DNA from: Methylobacterium sp. J-026
Lineage (GTDB): Bacteria; Pseudomonadota; Alphaproteobacteria; Rhizobiales; Beijerinckiaceae
Assembly: GCF_022829585.1 (NCBI RefSeq)
Contig: NZ_JAKSYC010000230.1
Span: forward strand, 1 to 64,000
Direction: 5' to 3'
DNA: 64,000 nucleotides
Under the pieces are notes generated by a model. It searched no databases, had not been told where the DNA came from, and saw nothing but the letters and a program-made list of their open reading frames with translations. Shown one piece after another: positions 28,911 through 37,932 of the stretch (positions are counted from its first letter, which is position 1; every line of letters starts with the position of its first letter). The translations under genes and the position numbers were made by a program.

Positions 28911-29046
28911 CATCCCATCCACACCCTCATCCTGAGGTGCCCGCATCAGCGGGCCTCGAAGGAGGGCTCCAGCCAGCCGTGCGATCCCTGGAGGGCTCCT
29001 TCGAGGCGGCTGCGCCGCACCTCAGGATGAGGGTGTGAGTGGGATG
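28911..29046. repeat. 136-bp palindromic repeat, copy 1
   Basis: Near-perfect 30-bp terminal inverted arms (2 mismatches) containing CCTCATCCTGAGGTGC, plus an inner inverted pair CTCGAAGGAGGGCTCCAG / CTGGAGGGCTCCTTCGAG. The whole element can fold into a long hairpin. The second copy is at 45274-45409, also 136 bp. It sits between the two acyl-CoA dehydrogenase genes. Confidence 0.85.
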
Positions 29047-29081
29047 AGCGCCGCCGCCGCGACCATCCGCGAGGGAACACC

Positions 29082-30236
29082 ATGGATTTCGACCTGAACG
29101 AGGACCAGTCGCTCCTGCGCGACAGCGTCGAGCGGCTCTGTGCCGACCTCTACCCGTCGCTGGAGAGCCGGCAGGCGCGGCTGAAGGCGGCGCTGGGATT
29201 CCCCGCGGAGGGCTGGGCGGCCTTCGCCGAGCTCGGCGTCGCCGGCCTGCCCTTCGCCGAGGAGGAGGGCGGGCTCGGCGGTGGGCCGGTGGAGACCATG
29301 CTGGTGATGGAGGCGGTGGGTCGAAACCTGGTGGTCGAGCCGCTGCTGGCGAGCCTCGTCCTTGGCTCGACGGCCCTGCGGCTCGGCGGCAGCCCGGCGC
29401 AGAAAGAGCGCCTCGTCCCGGGCCTCGTCGCCGGCGACCTGCGCCTCACCCTGGCCCATACCGAGCGCCAGTCCCGCTACGACCTCTCCGACGTGGCGAC
29501 GACGGCCCGGCGCTCCGGGGACGGTTTCGTCCTGAGCGGCGCCAAGAGCGTCGTGCCCAATGCCGACGCGGCGGGCCTGATGGTCGTGTCGGCACGGGTC
29601 TCCGGGGAGCGGCGCGACCCGCACGGGATCGGCCTGTTCCTCGTGCCGGCCGATGCAGCGGGGGTGGCGATCGAAGCCTATCCGACCCAGGACGGCGGCC
29701 GAGCCGCCGAGGTGTCCTTCTCGGACGTGGCGCTCCCAGGCGACGCGGCGCTCGGCGACCCCGAGGGCGGCCTGCCGCTCCTGGAGCGGGTGGTGGAGCA
29801 CGGCATCGCGGCGCTGGCCGCCGAGGCGGTCGGCTCCATGGACGCGCTCCACAGGCTGACCGTGGACTACCTCAAGACCCGCAAGCAGTTCGGCGTCAGC
29901 GTCGGCTCGTTCCAGGCCCTGCAGCACCGGGCCGTGGACATGCTGATCCAGCTGGAACAGGCCCGCTCGATGGCGCTCTACGCCGCCATGATGGTCGACA
30001 CGCCTGACGCCGCGCCGCGGGCCGCGGCCCTCTCCGCCGTGAAGGTCCAGATCAACAAGGCCTGCCGCTATGTCGGCCAGGAGGCGGTGCAGCTCCACGG
30101 CGGCATCGGCATGACCCTGGAATATATCGGCGCCCACCACTTCAAGCGGCTCGCCATGATCGAGTACCAGCTCGGCGACACCGCCCACCACCTTCGGCAG
30201 ATCACGCAGGGTGAGAACGGACTGCTGGCGGCGTGA
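29082..30236 (+). CDS. Acyl-CoA dehydrogenase, second subunit-like
   Basis: A 384-aa acyl-CoA dehydrogenase homologue. N-terminal FDLNEDQSLLRDSVERLC, middle-domain TERQSRYDLSDVATTA and C-terminal VQLHGGIGMTLEYIGAHHFKRL blocks show the fold. Sequence in the FAD and active-site regions is less conserved than in the gene at 27704, a pattern common for the second partner of heterodimeric acyl-CoA dehydrogenases (steroid side-chain or CaiA-like). The ATG at 29082 is 36 nt after the 136-bp repeat. It ends the beta-oxidation gene set. Confidence 0.88.
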   Translation: MDFDLNEDQSLLRDSVERLCADLYPSLESRQARLKAALGFPAEGWAAFAELGVAGLPFAEEEGGLGGGPVETMLVMEAVGRNLVVEPLLASLVLGSTALRLGGSPAQKERLVPGLVAGDLRLTLAHTERQSRYDLSDVATTARRSGDGFVLSGAKSVVPNADAAGLMVVSARVSGERRDPHGIGLFLVPADAAGVAIEAYPTQDGGRAAEVSFSDVALPGDAALGDPEGGLPLLERVVEHGIAALAAEAVGSMDALHRLTVDYLKTRKQFGVSVGSFQALQHRAVDMLIQLEQARSMALYAAMMVDTPDAAPRAAALSAVKVQINKACRYVGQEAVQLHGGIGMTLEYIGAHHFKRLAMIEYQLGDTAHHLRQITQGENGLLAA

Positions 30237-30247
30237 TCCAAGCGAAT

Positions 30248-30403
30248 AAGGGTTTCCAAAGGGCGAGCCCTTTGGTGGGGCGTCGGGGTGAAACCCCGAT
30301 GAACAGGTCTCCGACCCCCGGAAGGGGGCCGGAGACCTGTTTTGCAAGGCTCTGCCCTGCACCCGCCAAAGGACTCGTCCTTTGGGATTCCGTTTTCGGA
30401 TCG
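30248..30403. repeat. Composite multi-hairpin repeat, copy B
   Basis: Modules in order: TTCCAAAGGGCG/GCCCTTTGG hairpin, GTCGGGG/CCCCGA hairpin, a long AACAGGTCTCCG/CGGAGACCTGTT hairpin found only in this copy, a TCTGCCCTGCACCCGC segment, and CCAAAGGAC/GTCCTTTGG. It lies between the convergent acyl-CoA dehydrogenase (+) and TPR lipoprotein (-) genes, where it could act as a bidirectional terminator. Confidence 0.75.
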
Positions 30404-30411
30404 TCGCGCGA

Positions 30412-31284
30412 TCAGTTGAACAGCGAGCCGACCCCGCCCTGCACCCGGCCGAGGCCGGCGCGCGCCACGGCGTTGTTCGGGTCGATCGCCGAAGCGCGCT
30501 GGTAGTTCTCCATCGCCTCCTTGCGCTGGCCCGACTTCTCGTAGGCCAGGCCCCGATAGGCCCAGGACGTGGCGTCCTTGTTGTTGACGTTGAGCGCCGC
30601 GTTGTAGTCCTCGATCGCCTTCGGATACTGGTTGGTGGCGATCAGGCTCTGGCCGCGGGCCGCGTAGGGGGCGGACTTGAACGGGTCGCGGTCGATGGCG
30701 GCATCGAAATCGGCGATCGCCTGGGTCTCCTGACCCTGCTTCTGCCGCACGAGGCCGCGGGCATGGTAGGCCTCGGCCGATTCGGGCATCAGCCGGATCG
30801 CGACGTTGAGGTCGGACAGCGCGGCGTCGAGATTGCCCTGGGCGCGCTCGACATTGGCGCGGCCGATATAGGCCGGGCCGTAATTCGGATCGATGCCGAT
30901 CGCCTTGCTGAAATCCTGCAGCGCGGGTCCGTCGCGGCCGATCTGGCGGCTGGCGAGCGCCCGGTTGTTGTAGGCGGAGGCCGAGTTCGGGTCGATCTGG
31001 ATCGCCTTGGTGAAGTCGGCGATGGCGTCGTTGAACTGGCCGGCCCGGGCATAGGCGGCGCCGCGGGTGTTGTAGGCGGCGGCGTCGTTCGGGTTGCGCT
31101 GCACGACCTCGGTCAGCGACGCGATGTTCACGGTGGTGGCGCCCGTGGTGTCCGTCTCCAGCACCGCGTATTGGCGCGGGCCGGCGGCGCTGCCGACGGT
31201 CTCGCAGCCGGCCAGAGCCGCGGCCGAAACCAGGACCGCACCGATCAGTACCGTCTTCCGTGCCCGCCCGTTGCGTACGATCAT
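30412..31284 (-). CDS. TPR-repeat lipoprotein
   Basis: A 290-aa lipoprotein. The signal sequence ends in a lipobox (ALAGC, at about residues 23-27), and the rest is about seven tetratricopeptide repeats with the canonical W/Y-x2-LG-A-Y pattern (AAAYNTRGAAYARAGQFNDAIADFTKAI and later units) and conserved DPN turns. TPR lipoproteins of this kind act as protein-protein adaptors in the periplasm. The start at 31284 gives the signal peptide; a longer frame upstream is not supported. No operon partner is visible. Confidence 0.85.
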   Translation of the reverse strand: MIVRNGRARKTVLIGAVLVSAAALAGCETVGSAAGPRQYAVLETDTTGATTVNIASLTEVVQRNPNDAAAYNTRGAAYARAGQFNDAIADFTKAIQIDPNSASAYNNRALASRQIGRDGPALQDFSKAIGIDPNYGPAYIGRANVERAQGNLDAALSDLNVAIRLMPESAEAYHARGLVRQKQGQETQAIADFDAAIDRDPFKSAPYAARGQSLIATNQYPKAIEDYNAALNVNNKDATSWAYRGLAYEKSGQRKEAMENYQRASAIDPNNAVARAGLGRVQGGVGSLFN

Positions 31285-31616
31285 CGCCCCACTCTCCCCG
31301 AGGCGCGGCGCGCATCCCGCGCGCCCGCCCCGCCCCTCGCCGTCCAAGTGCCCGCGCCGCGCGCCGGGCCCACCCCATCCGGGGCACCCTCGCGCATCAC
31401 GGTGAAGGCCAGCTTAAGAAGCGCCGCGGGCTGACACGACCCGTCGCCCGTCCCGGGAGGACACGGGCGGCGCAGGTGAAGCGCGCGACGGCATCGGGCA
31501 CCGGCCACGGCATCGTGGAAGCGGCGGGATGTGGCGAAGGTATGACCCGGAGGTGTCCCGGCGGGGCCTCGGGGTCGTTGTCCGTCACGCGGCGGCGCGG
31601 GTGTGCCCTCGAAGCC
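31285..31616. other. Intergenic region without a recognised gene
   Basis: About 330 bp upstream of the TPR lipoprotein and downstream of purK. It presumably holds the lipoprotein promoter. Frames crossing it have no domain support, and I see no strong hairpin or repeat. Confidence 0.35.
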
Positions 31617-32729
31617 TCAGGAACCGGCCGGATCGGACCCCAGCCGGGTGACGTGCCCCATCTTGCGGCCGGGCCGGGCCTCGCCCTTGCCGTAGAGGTG
31701 CAGGTGGGCGCCGGGCTCGGCGAGCAGCGCGGCCCAGTCGTCGGCCTGGTCGCCGATCAGGTTGCGCATCTCCACCGGCAGCCCGCCGACCCGGGCCGGG
31801 TCGCCGAGCGGCCAGCCGCAGACGGCCCGGACATGCTGGGCGAATTGCGAGGTCCGCGCCCCCTCGATGGTCCAGTGCCCGGAATTGTGGACCCGGGGGG
31901 CGATCTCGTTGACCACGAGGCGCTCCGCCCCGTCCTCCCGGACGAGGAACATCTCGACGGCGAGCACGCCGACATAATCGAGCGCGTCGGCGATGCGCTT
32001 CGCGATGTCGAGGGCGGCGCGGCCGGTCTCGGCCGTCAGGCCGGGGGCGGGCACCCGGGTCAGCGCCAGGATGTGGTCGCGGTGCTCGTTCTCGCACAGG
32101 TCGAAGGCCGCGAAGCTGCCGTCGCGCGCGCGGGCACCGACCACCGAGACCTCGCGCTCGAACGCGACGAAGCCCTCCAGGATCAGCGGCGCGCCGCCGA
32201 ACTCGGCGAACAGCGCGTTGCGGTCGCCCTCGGAGCGCGCGCGCAGGATGCGCTGGCCCTTGCCGTCGTAGCCGAAGCGGCGGGTCTTGAGCACCGCCGG
32301 CAGGCCGATGGCCTCGATCGCCCGGTCGAGGTCGTCGGGCGTGTCCACCGCCCGGAACGGGGCCGTCGGGATGCCGAGGCCGTTGATGAAGTCCTTCTCG
32401 GAGAGGCGGTCCTGCGTGGTGGCGAGCGCCCTTGCGTTCGGGTGCAGGGCAGCGTGCCGGCTCAGGATGTCGGCGGTGGCGTGGGGGATGTTCTCGAACT
32501 CGTAGGTGACGACGTCGACGCTCGCCGCGAAGGCCGCCAGCGCCTGCGGATCGTCGTAGGCCGCACAGGTGGTGAAGGCGGCGACGTCGAAGGCGGGGCT
32601 GTCCTGGTCGGGGGCGTAGACGTGCACCTTGAGCCCGTAATTGGCCGCCGCGAGCGCGATCATGCGCCCGAGCTGCCCGCCGCCGACGATGCCGAGGGTG
32701 GAGCCGGGGCCAAGGGTCTTGTCCGTCAC
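31617..32729 (-). CDS. purK: 5-(carboxyamino)imidazole ribonucleotide synthase
   Basis: PurK (370 aa), an ATP-grasp enzyme that carboxylates AIR to N5-CAIR in purine biosynthesis. It has an N-terminal [14 protein letters not shown] motif, ATP-grasp blocks [12 protein letters not shown] and [13 protein letters not shown], and the metal/phosphate segment [15 protein letters not shown]. The start is GTG at 32729, overlapping the purE stop (GTGA), so purE and purK are translationally coupled. Confidence 0.95.
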   Translation of the reverse strand: MTDKTLGPGSTLGIVGGGQLGRMIALAAANYGLKVHVYAPDQDSPAFDVAAFTTCAAYDDPQALAAFAASVDVVTYEFENIPHATADILSRHAALHPNARALATTQDRLSEKDFINGLGIPTAPFRAVDTPDDLDRAIEAIGLPAVLKTRRFGYDGKGQRILRARSEGDRNALFAEFGGAPLILEGFVAFEREVSVVGARARDGSFAAFDLCENEHRDHILALTRVPAPGLTAETGRAALDIAKRIADALDYVGVLAVEMFLVREDGAERLVVNEIAPRVHNSGHWTIEGARTSQFAQHVRAVCGWPLGDPARVGGLPVEMRNLIGDQADDWAALLAEPGAHLHLYGKGEARPGRKMGHVTRLGSDPAGS

Positions 32730-33223
32730 GATTGCGCTTCCGTCTCCGGCCGCTCGGCCACCGATGCGGTCTGGGCCGCACGCCATGCCTCGAGGCGCTC
32801 CGCCAGATCGGGGTCGGCGAGCGCCAGAACCGATACGGCCAGCAGGGCCGCGTTGACCGACCCGGCCCGGCCGATCGCCAGGGTCCCCACCGGGATGCCG
32901 GCCGGCATCTGGACGATGGAGAGCAGGCTGTCCTGCCCGGACAGCGCCTTCGACTCCACCGGCACGCCGAAGACCGGCAGGCGGGTCATGGAAGCCGCCA
33001 TGCCGGGCAGGTGCGCGGCGCCGCCCGCGCCCGCGATCACGACCTTGAACCCCTCTGCCACGGCGCCCTTGGCGAAGGCTACGAGGCGGTCGGGGGTGCG
33101 GTGGGCCGACACGATCCGCGCGTCGTAAGGAACGCCCAGCGCGTCGAGCGTCTCGGCGGCGTGCCGCATGGTCGCCCAGTCGGACTGGCTGCCCATGATG
33201 ATCGCGACCGGAGGCGACGCCAT
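32726..33223 (-). CDS. purE: N5-carboxyaminoimidazole ribonucleotide mutase
   Basis: PurE class I (165 aa), which converts N5-CAIR to CAIR, the step after PurK. The diagnostic [19 protein letters not shown] and [15 protein letters not shown] motifs are present; the His of SAHRTP is the catalytic residue. The ATG at 33223 is the natural start; a longer frame upstream to 33274 is unlikely. It heads the purEK operon. C-terminal residues are Ala/Glu-rich. Confidence 0.95.
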   Translation of the reverse strand: MASPPVAIIMGSQSDWATMRHAAETLDALGVPYDARIVSAHRTPDRLVAFAKGAVAEGFKVVIAGAGGAAHLPGMAASMTRLPVFGVPVESKALSGQDSLLSIVQMPAGIPVGTLAIGRAGSVNAALLAVSVLALADPDLAERLEAWRAAQTASVAERPETEAQS

Positions 33224-33301
33224 CGTTGATCCCGGCAAAAGAGGGCGCTTACAGGCGGCGCGGGCCCGCGGCAAGGCGCGGCCCGGCGGCGTCCACCGGC
33301 A

Positions 33302-33520
33302 TCAGGCGATGATGTCCGGGGTGATCATGTCCTCGATGTGGAAGATCCGATCGCGCAGGGTGAGCTTGCGCTTCTTCAGGCGCTGGATCTGGAGCTGGTC
33401 CCCGGCGACGCTGTGCTCCAGCGCCTCGATGGCGCTGTCGAGGTCCCGGTGCTCCTCGCGCAACCGGGCCAGCTCGACCTCGAGGTCCGGCTGCGCGCTC
33501 TCACCCGACTCTGCCGCCAT
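33302..33520 (-). CDS. DUF465 (YdcH-like) small coiled-coil protein
   Basis: A 72-aa protein with a heptad-like helical stretch (ELARLREEHRDLDSAIEALEH) and the conserved LKKRKLTLRDRI motif of DUF465/YdcH proteins. Function of the family is unknown. The ATG at 33520 is preferred to the upstream in-frame start at 33562. A second member of the same family lies divergently at 33694. Confidence 0.85.
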   Translation of the reverse strand: MAAESGESAQPDLEVELARLREEHRDLDSAIEALEHSVAGDQLQIQRLKKRKLTLRDRIFHIEDMITPDIIA

Positions 33521-33693
33521 CGTCACCCGCGGACCCGTAAACCGTTCATCGCCCCAGAGCATGCGTCACGCCCTTCCGCGGGACAAGCCGGACCGGCAAG
33601 CATTCACCAAGCTTGACCAGAGAAAACGCTTCAACAGGTGCGGCATCCTGTGTCAGTCTCGGCATGTCGAAACGATGACAGGAGATTCGACTC

Positions 33694-33876
33694 ATGTCGC
33701 TGCAGACGCATCTGAGCCAACTCGCCCGGAAGCACGAAGCCCTCGAGCGCGAGATTCAGGAAGCGATCCACAGGCCTTCGGCAAACGACCTCCGCATTGC
33801 CGAGCTCAAGCGACGGAAACTCCTCCTCAAGGACGAGATCAACAGGCTGCAATCGGGCAGCGGCACGCTGCACTGA
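33694..33876 (+). CDS. DUF465 (YdcH-like) small protein
   Basis: A 60-aa coiled-coil protein with HLSQLARKHEALEREI and the DUF465 motif IAELKRRKLLLKDEI. A ribosome-binding site AGGAG precedes the ATG by 9 nt. Together with the divergent paralogue at 33302 it suggests a local duplication. A rho-independent terminator follows directly (33923-33955). Confidence 0.88.
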   Translation: MSLQTHLSQLARKHEALEREIQEAIHRPSANDLRIAELKRRKLLLKDEINRLQSGSGTLH

Positions 33877-33922
33877 GGCGCTGATCCGTCCACCCGGACT
33901 GTAAACTCAAACACCACGGACG

Positions 33923-33955
33923 CCGCCGCATCGAGAGCCCCGGTGCGGCGGTTTT
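33923..33955 (+). terminator. Rho-independent terminator of the DUF465 gene
   Basis: CCGCCGCA/TGCGGCGG stem extended by TCG/CGG, a 7-nt loop, then TTTT. It starts 46 nt after the stop of the small gene at 33694. Confidence 0.75.
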
Positions 33956-34113
33956 CCTGTGATGCGCGCTGAGCCGCTGCAGCCCGTCTCGACGGAGAGC
34001 CGGGGCCCACCGCGCGATCGTCAGGGTTGGGACCGAACCGGCCTCGCGCCCGCGCAGGAATGATCTACTCTGCGCCGACCGCCGGAGAGCGGCGGTGGGG
34101 GAACGCCGAGACG

Positions 34114-36039
34114 ATGACGACCGCCAGCCTGCCGGGCCGCTATCCCGGGATCTACGAATCGGCCAGCCGCGATCCGGAGACGTTCTGGCTCGACGCGGCC
34201 CGGGCGCTCGCCTGGTCGCGGGCGCCGAGCCGAGCCTTCGCGGCGGAGTCCGGCCCCTACGGCCGCTGGTTCCCGGACGGGATGCTCAACGCCTGCCACA
34301 ACGCGGTGGACCGCCACGTCGAGGGCGGCCGGGCGGACCAGGTGGCGATCCGCTACGATTCCCCCGTCACCGGCACCAAGCGCAGCATCACCTACCGGGC
34401 GTTGCGCGACGCCGTGGCGGCGCTGGCCGCCGTGCTGGCCGGGCTCGGCATCGGCAAGGGCGACCGGGTCATCCTCTACATGCCGATGGTGCCCGAGGCG
34501 CTGTTCGGCATGCTGGCCTGCGCCCGGCTCGGTGCGGTCCACTCGGTGGTGTTCGGCGGCTTCGCGGCGAACGAACTGGCGGTGCGGATCGAGGACGCGG
34601 CGCCCAAGGTGGTGCTGGCCGCCTCCTGCGGGATCGAGCCGAACCGGGTGGTCGCCTACAAGCCGCTCCTCGACGCGGCCATCGCCGCCTCCAGCCACAA
34701 GCCGGATGCCTGCCTGATCCTGCAGCGCCCGCAGAGCCCCGCGACGCTGGTGCCGGGGCGGGACCGCGACTGGGCCGAGGCGGTGGCGGCCGCCCAGGCG
34801 GCGGGGGAGCGGGCGGATTGCGTGCCGGTCGCCGCCACCGACCCGCTCTACATCCTCTACACCTCGGGCACGACGGGAAAGCCCAAGGGCGTGGTTCGCG
34901 ACACCGGCGGCTATCTCGTGGCGCTCGCATGGTCGATGCCGAATCTCTACGGCGTCGCCCCCGGCGAGACCTATTTCTGCGCCTCCGACATCGGCTGGGT
35001 CGTCGGCCATTCCTACATCGTCTACGCGCCGCTGCTCCACGGCTGCACGACGGTGCTCTACGAGGGCAAGCCGGTGGGCACCCCCGATGCCGGGGCGTTC
35101 TGGCGGGTCGTCGCCGAGTACGGGGTCGTCTGCCTGTTCACCGCGCCGACGGCGCTGCGGGCGATCAAGAAGGAGGACTCTTCGGGCGCCCGGATCGCCG
35201 ACTACGACCTCTCGGCCTTCCGCAGCTTGTTCCTGGCCGGCGAGCGGGCCGATCCGGATTCGGTTGCCTGGGCCGAGCGGGTGCTGAACCGGCCCGTCAT
35301 CGACCATTGGTGGCAGACCGAGACCGGCTGGCCCATCGCCGGCAACCCGCTGGGGCTCGGCCTGCTGCCGGTGAAGCACGGCAGCACCTGCGTGCCGATG
35401 CCCGGCTACACGGTCGCGGTGCTCGACGAGGGCGCCAAGCCGGTCCCGGCCGGCACGATGGGCACGATCGCGATCCGCCTGCCCCTGCCCCCCGGCTGCC
35501 TACCGACCCTCTGGGGTTCGGATGCGCGGATGCGGTCGAGCTACCTCGCCACCTTCCCGGGCTACTACGACACCTCGGATGCCGGGGTGATCGACGCGGA
35601 CGGCTACATCACGGTGCTGGGACGGACCGACGACATCATCAACGTCGCGGGCCACCGCCTGTCCACCGGCGGCATGGAGGCGGTGCTGGCCGGCCATCCG
35701 GACGTGGCGGAATGCGCGGTCATCGGCGTCCGCGACGCCCTGAAGGGCGAGGTGCCCTGCGGCTTCGTGGTGCTCAAGGCCGGCGTCGACCGGCCGACCG
35801 AGGCGATCGAGCGGGAACTCGTCGCCAAGGTGCGCGACGAGATCGGCCCGGTGGCGGCGTTCAAGCTGGCGCTGACCGTGCCGCGGCTGCCCAAAACCCG
35901 CTCGGGCAAGATCCTGCGCGCCACCATGAAACGCATCGCCGATCACGAGCCCTGGACCATGCCGGCGACGATCGACGATTCCGCGGCCCTCGACGAGATC
36001 GGCGAGAGCCTGAAGGCGCGCGGGATCGGCGCCGACTGA
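34114..36039 (+). CDS. prpE: Propionyl-CoA (acetyl-CoA) synthetase
   Basis: A 641-aa acyl-CoA synthetase of the AMP-forming family. It has the adenylate motif YILYTSGTTGKPKG, the WWQTETGWPI block, the hinge region GRTDDIINVAGHRLSTGGME and the C-terminal catalytic Lys in KTRSGKILR. Length and the N-terminal acetyl-CoA synthetase-like domain with HVEGGRADQ fit PrpE (propionate:CoA ligase) better than Acs. It makes propionyl-CoA or acetyl-CoA for central metabolism. ATG at 34114 is chosen; an in-frame ATG at 34060 would add 18 residues. Confidence 0.9.
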   Translation: MTTASLPGRYPGIYESASRDPETFWLDAARALAWSRAPSRAFAAESGPYGRWFPDGMLNACHNAVDRHVEGGRADQVAIRYDSPVTGTKRSITYRALRDAVAALAAVLAGLGIGKGDRVILYMPMVPEALFGMLACARLGAVHSVVFGGFAANELAVRIEDAAPKVVLAASCGIEPNRVVAYKPLLDAAIAASSHKPDACLILQRPQSPATLVPGRDRDWAEAVAAAQAAGERADCVPVAATDPLYILYTSGTTGKPKGVVRDTGGYLVALAWSMPNLYGVAPGETYFCASDIGWVVGHSYIVYAPLLHGCTTVLYEGKPVGTPDAGAFWRVVAEYGVVCLFTAPTALRAIKKEDSSGARIADYDLSAFRSLFLAGERADPDSVAWAERVLNRPVIDHWWQTETGWPIAGNPLGLGLLPVKHGSTCVPMPGYTVAVLDEGAKPVPAGTMGTIAIRLPLPPGCLPTLWGSDARMRSSYLATFPGYYDTSDAGVIDADGYITVLGRTDDIINVAGHRLSTGGMEAVLAGHPDVAECAVIGVRDALKGEVPCGFVVLKAGVDRPTEAIERELVAKVRDEIGPVAAFKLALTVPRLPKTRSGKILRATMKRIADHEPWTMPATIDDSAALDEIGESLKARGIGAD

Positions 36040-36065
36040 CCGCCGACGGACGCCATCGCCCCGCC

Positions 36066-36081
36066 GGCCCTTGTAAGGGCC
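36066..36081. repeat. Inverted repeat after prpE
   Basis: GGCCCTT-GT-AAGGGCC, a perfect 7-bp arm palindrome 26 nt after the prpE stop. It could terminate prpE (no T-tract) or serve as an operator for the next gene. Confidence 0.45.
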
Positions 36082-36102
36082 GCGCCCATAGCCATCTCTA
36101 GA

Positions 36103-36118
36103 CCATCCAATCGGATGG
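36103..36118. promoter_or_regulatory. Candidate ribbon-helix-helix operator
   Basis: CCATCC-AATC-GGATGG palindrome ending 18 nt before the ATG of the ribbon-helix-helix regulator. Small RHH proteins usually repress their own promoter at such sites. Confidence 0.5.
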
Positions 36119-36136
36119 CCTGGAGAATCCAACCCG

Positions 36137-36556
36137 ATGAGCGAGCCGGTAAACGCGCCGCGCCCGAAGGTCCCGGACAGCGAGAAGATCACCGTCAATC
36201 TCGGCTTCGTCGATCTCGGGCGCGTCGACCTGATGGTCCGCGACGGGTTCTACGCCAACCGCGCCGACTTCATCCGCACCGCGGTGCGCAACCAGCTCGA
36301 CCGCCAGAACGAGGCGGTCCGCCAATCCGTGGCCCGTCGCCAGCTCCGCCTGGGGGTGGCGCACTACACCCGGGCCGATCTGGAGGCGGCCCGGGATGCC
36401 GGGACGCCGCTGCACATCCAGGTCCTGGGCCTCGCCACCGTCGCGGGCGACGTCACCCCCGAACTGGCCCGCGCCGCCATCGCCGCCGTGGAGGTGCTCG
36501 GCGCCTTCCAGGCCAGCCCCGCCGTGAAGGCCGCCCTGGCCGACCGGATCACCTGA
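36137..36556 (+). CDS. Ribbon-helix-helix (CopG-like) transcriptional regulator
   Basis: A 139-aa DNA-binding protein. Residues about 17-57 (KITVNLGFVDLGRVDLMVRD, then FYANRADFIRTAVRNQLD) match the beta-helix-helix fold of CopG/MetJ-type regulators. The C-terminal part, rich in Ala and Val (LHIQVLGLATVAGDVTPELA), may oligomerise or bind a ligand. GGAG lies upstream of the ATG. The gene is followed 78 nt later by an extracellular esterase-like gene, which it may control. A palindrome just upstream suggests autoregulation. Confidence 0.85.
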   Translation: MSEPVNAPRPKVPDSEKITVNLGFVDLGRVDLMVRDGFYANRADFIRTAVRNQLDRQNEAVRQSVARRQLRLGVAHYTRADLEAARDAGTPLHIQVLGLATVAGDVTPELARAAIAAVEVLGAFQASPAVKAALADRIT

Positions 36557-36633
36557 CGCCCCCCGATGCACCGGTCCCAGAGACGGATGAACCGTCCGGC
36601 CGCGTCCGAACCGCTTCCCGAAGGATCGGCCCC

Positions 36634-37899
36634 ATGTTCCGTTTTCCCAAACTCGACTTCTCCAAACTCGATCCGTCGAAGCTCGAAGGGCTGGATCCCG
36701 GCCGCTTCGGCTCCGGTGCCGACCCGACCGGCCGGTTCACCGACGCGATGGCCAAGCTCCGGCGCGAGCAGGCCGCGGCCTTCGCCCGGTGGAAACAGAG
36801 CTACGGGCAACCGGGCGATCCCCCCGCTCCGGCGGGCGGCGACAGCGCGATCATCGACATGGAGGCGCCCGCCGCCCCCGGCGGCGCCTGGACGGCGCCC
36901 CGGCCGGACCGGACCGGCACGGCGGAGCCCGAAGCCGGTTCTAAAGCGCGCCCCAAGGCGGGGCTCGACCTGTCGGCGATGATGCGCGGCCTGCGCGAGG
37001 GCCACCCGGCGGGAAGCGGGGGATCGCCGGCCCCGGTCCCGCCCGGCGCCCGGTTCGAGGAGCGGGTCTTCACGGGGGCCGCCGGCAGCCGGCGTTACAA
37101 GGTCTACGTCCCGAGCGGCCATGCCGGGCAAGCGCTACCCCTGGTGGTGATGCTGCACGGCTGCACCCAGAATCCGGACGATTTCGCCGCGGGCACGCAG
37201 ATGAACGCCCTGGCCGAGGCGCAGGGGTTCCTGGTGGCGTATCCGGAGCAGTCGCAGGCCGCCAACATGCAGCGGTGCTGGAACTGGTACGCGGCCGGCG
37301 ATCAGGCCCGCGCGGGCGGCGAGCCGGAACTCATCGCCGGCATCGCCCGGGCGGTGCTGGCGGAGTTCTCGGGCGATCCCACCAAGGTCTACGCGGCGGG
37401 ACTCTCGGCCGGCGGCGCCGCGGCGGCGATCCTGGCGGCGACCTACCCGGACCTGTTCGCCGCCGTCGGCGTCCATTCCGGGCTGGCCTGCGGCGCCGCC
37501 CGGGACATGCCGACGGCCTTCGCGGCGATGAAGGGCAAGGCGGGGGTCACCGGGCGCAACAGTCAGGCGGTGCCGACCATCGTGTTCCACGGCGACGGCG
37601 ACCGCACGGTGCACCCGGCCAACGGCGATCAGGTGATCGCCCAGGCCGGCGCAGCCCCGGGCCTCGCCGAAACGGTCAGCCGGGGCACGAGCCCGGGGGG
37701 CATCGCCTATACCTGCACGACCCGCAGCGATGCGGATGGACGTCCGGTCCAGGAATACTGGGTCCTGCACGGGGTCGGGCATGCCTGGTCGGGGGGCAGC
37801 CCGGCCGGCTCCTACACGGAGCCGCGGGGCCCGGATGCGAGCGGCGCGATGGTGCGCTTCTTCCTGTCCCACACACTCCAGCCGCGCCCCCGGACCTGA
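36634..37899 (+). CDS. PHB depolymerase-family esterase
   Basis: A 421-aa alpha/beta-hydrolase of the esterase-PHB depolymerase family. The N-terminal 145 aa are low-complexity, beginning with a repeated FSKLDPSKLEG-type motif and Pro/Ala/Gly-rich linkers. The catalytic domain follows, with oxyanion motif LHGCTQNPDDFA, the nucleophile Ser in GLSAGG, a probable Asp in FHGDGDRTVHP and the His in HGVGHAWSGG. No clear signal peptide is seen despite the secreted-enzyme family. Substrates may be polyhydroxybutyrate or ferulate-like esters. It follows the RHH regulator and may be co-regulated. Confidence 0.85.
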   Translation: MFRFPKLDFSKLDPSKLEGLDPGRFGSGADPTGRFTDAMAKLRREQAAAFARWKQSYGQPGDPPAPAGGDSAIIDMEAPAAPGGAWTAPRPDRTGTAEPEAGSKARPKAGLDLSAMMRGLREGHPAGSGGSPAPVPPGARFEERVFTGAAGSRRYKVYVPSGHAGQALPLVVMLHGCTQNPDDFAAGTQMNALAEAQGFLVAYPEQSQAANMQRCWNWYAAGDQARAGGEPELIAGIARAVLAEFSGDPTKVYAAGLSAGGAAAAILAATYPDLFAAVGVHSGLACGAARDMPTAFAAMKGKAGVTGRNSQAVPTIVFHGDGDRTVHPANGDQVIAQAGAAPGLAETVSRGTSPGGIAYTCTTRSDADGRPVQEYWVLHGVGHAWSGGSPAGSYTEPRGPDASGAMVRFFLSHTLQPRPRT

Positions 37900-37932
37900 G
37901 GCCGGGCGGCGCGGCCCGGACGCCGACGCCCC

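Noticed and set aside
28911..29046. 136-bp palindromes as MITE or IS ends
   Set aside because: No transposase, no visible target-site duplication, and the ends pair with each other as a single hairpin.
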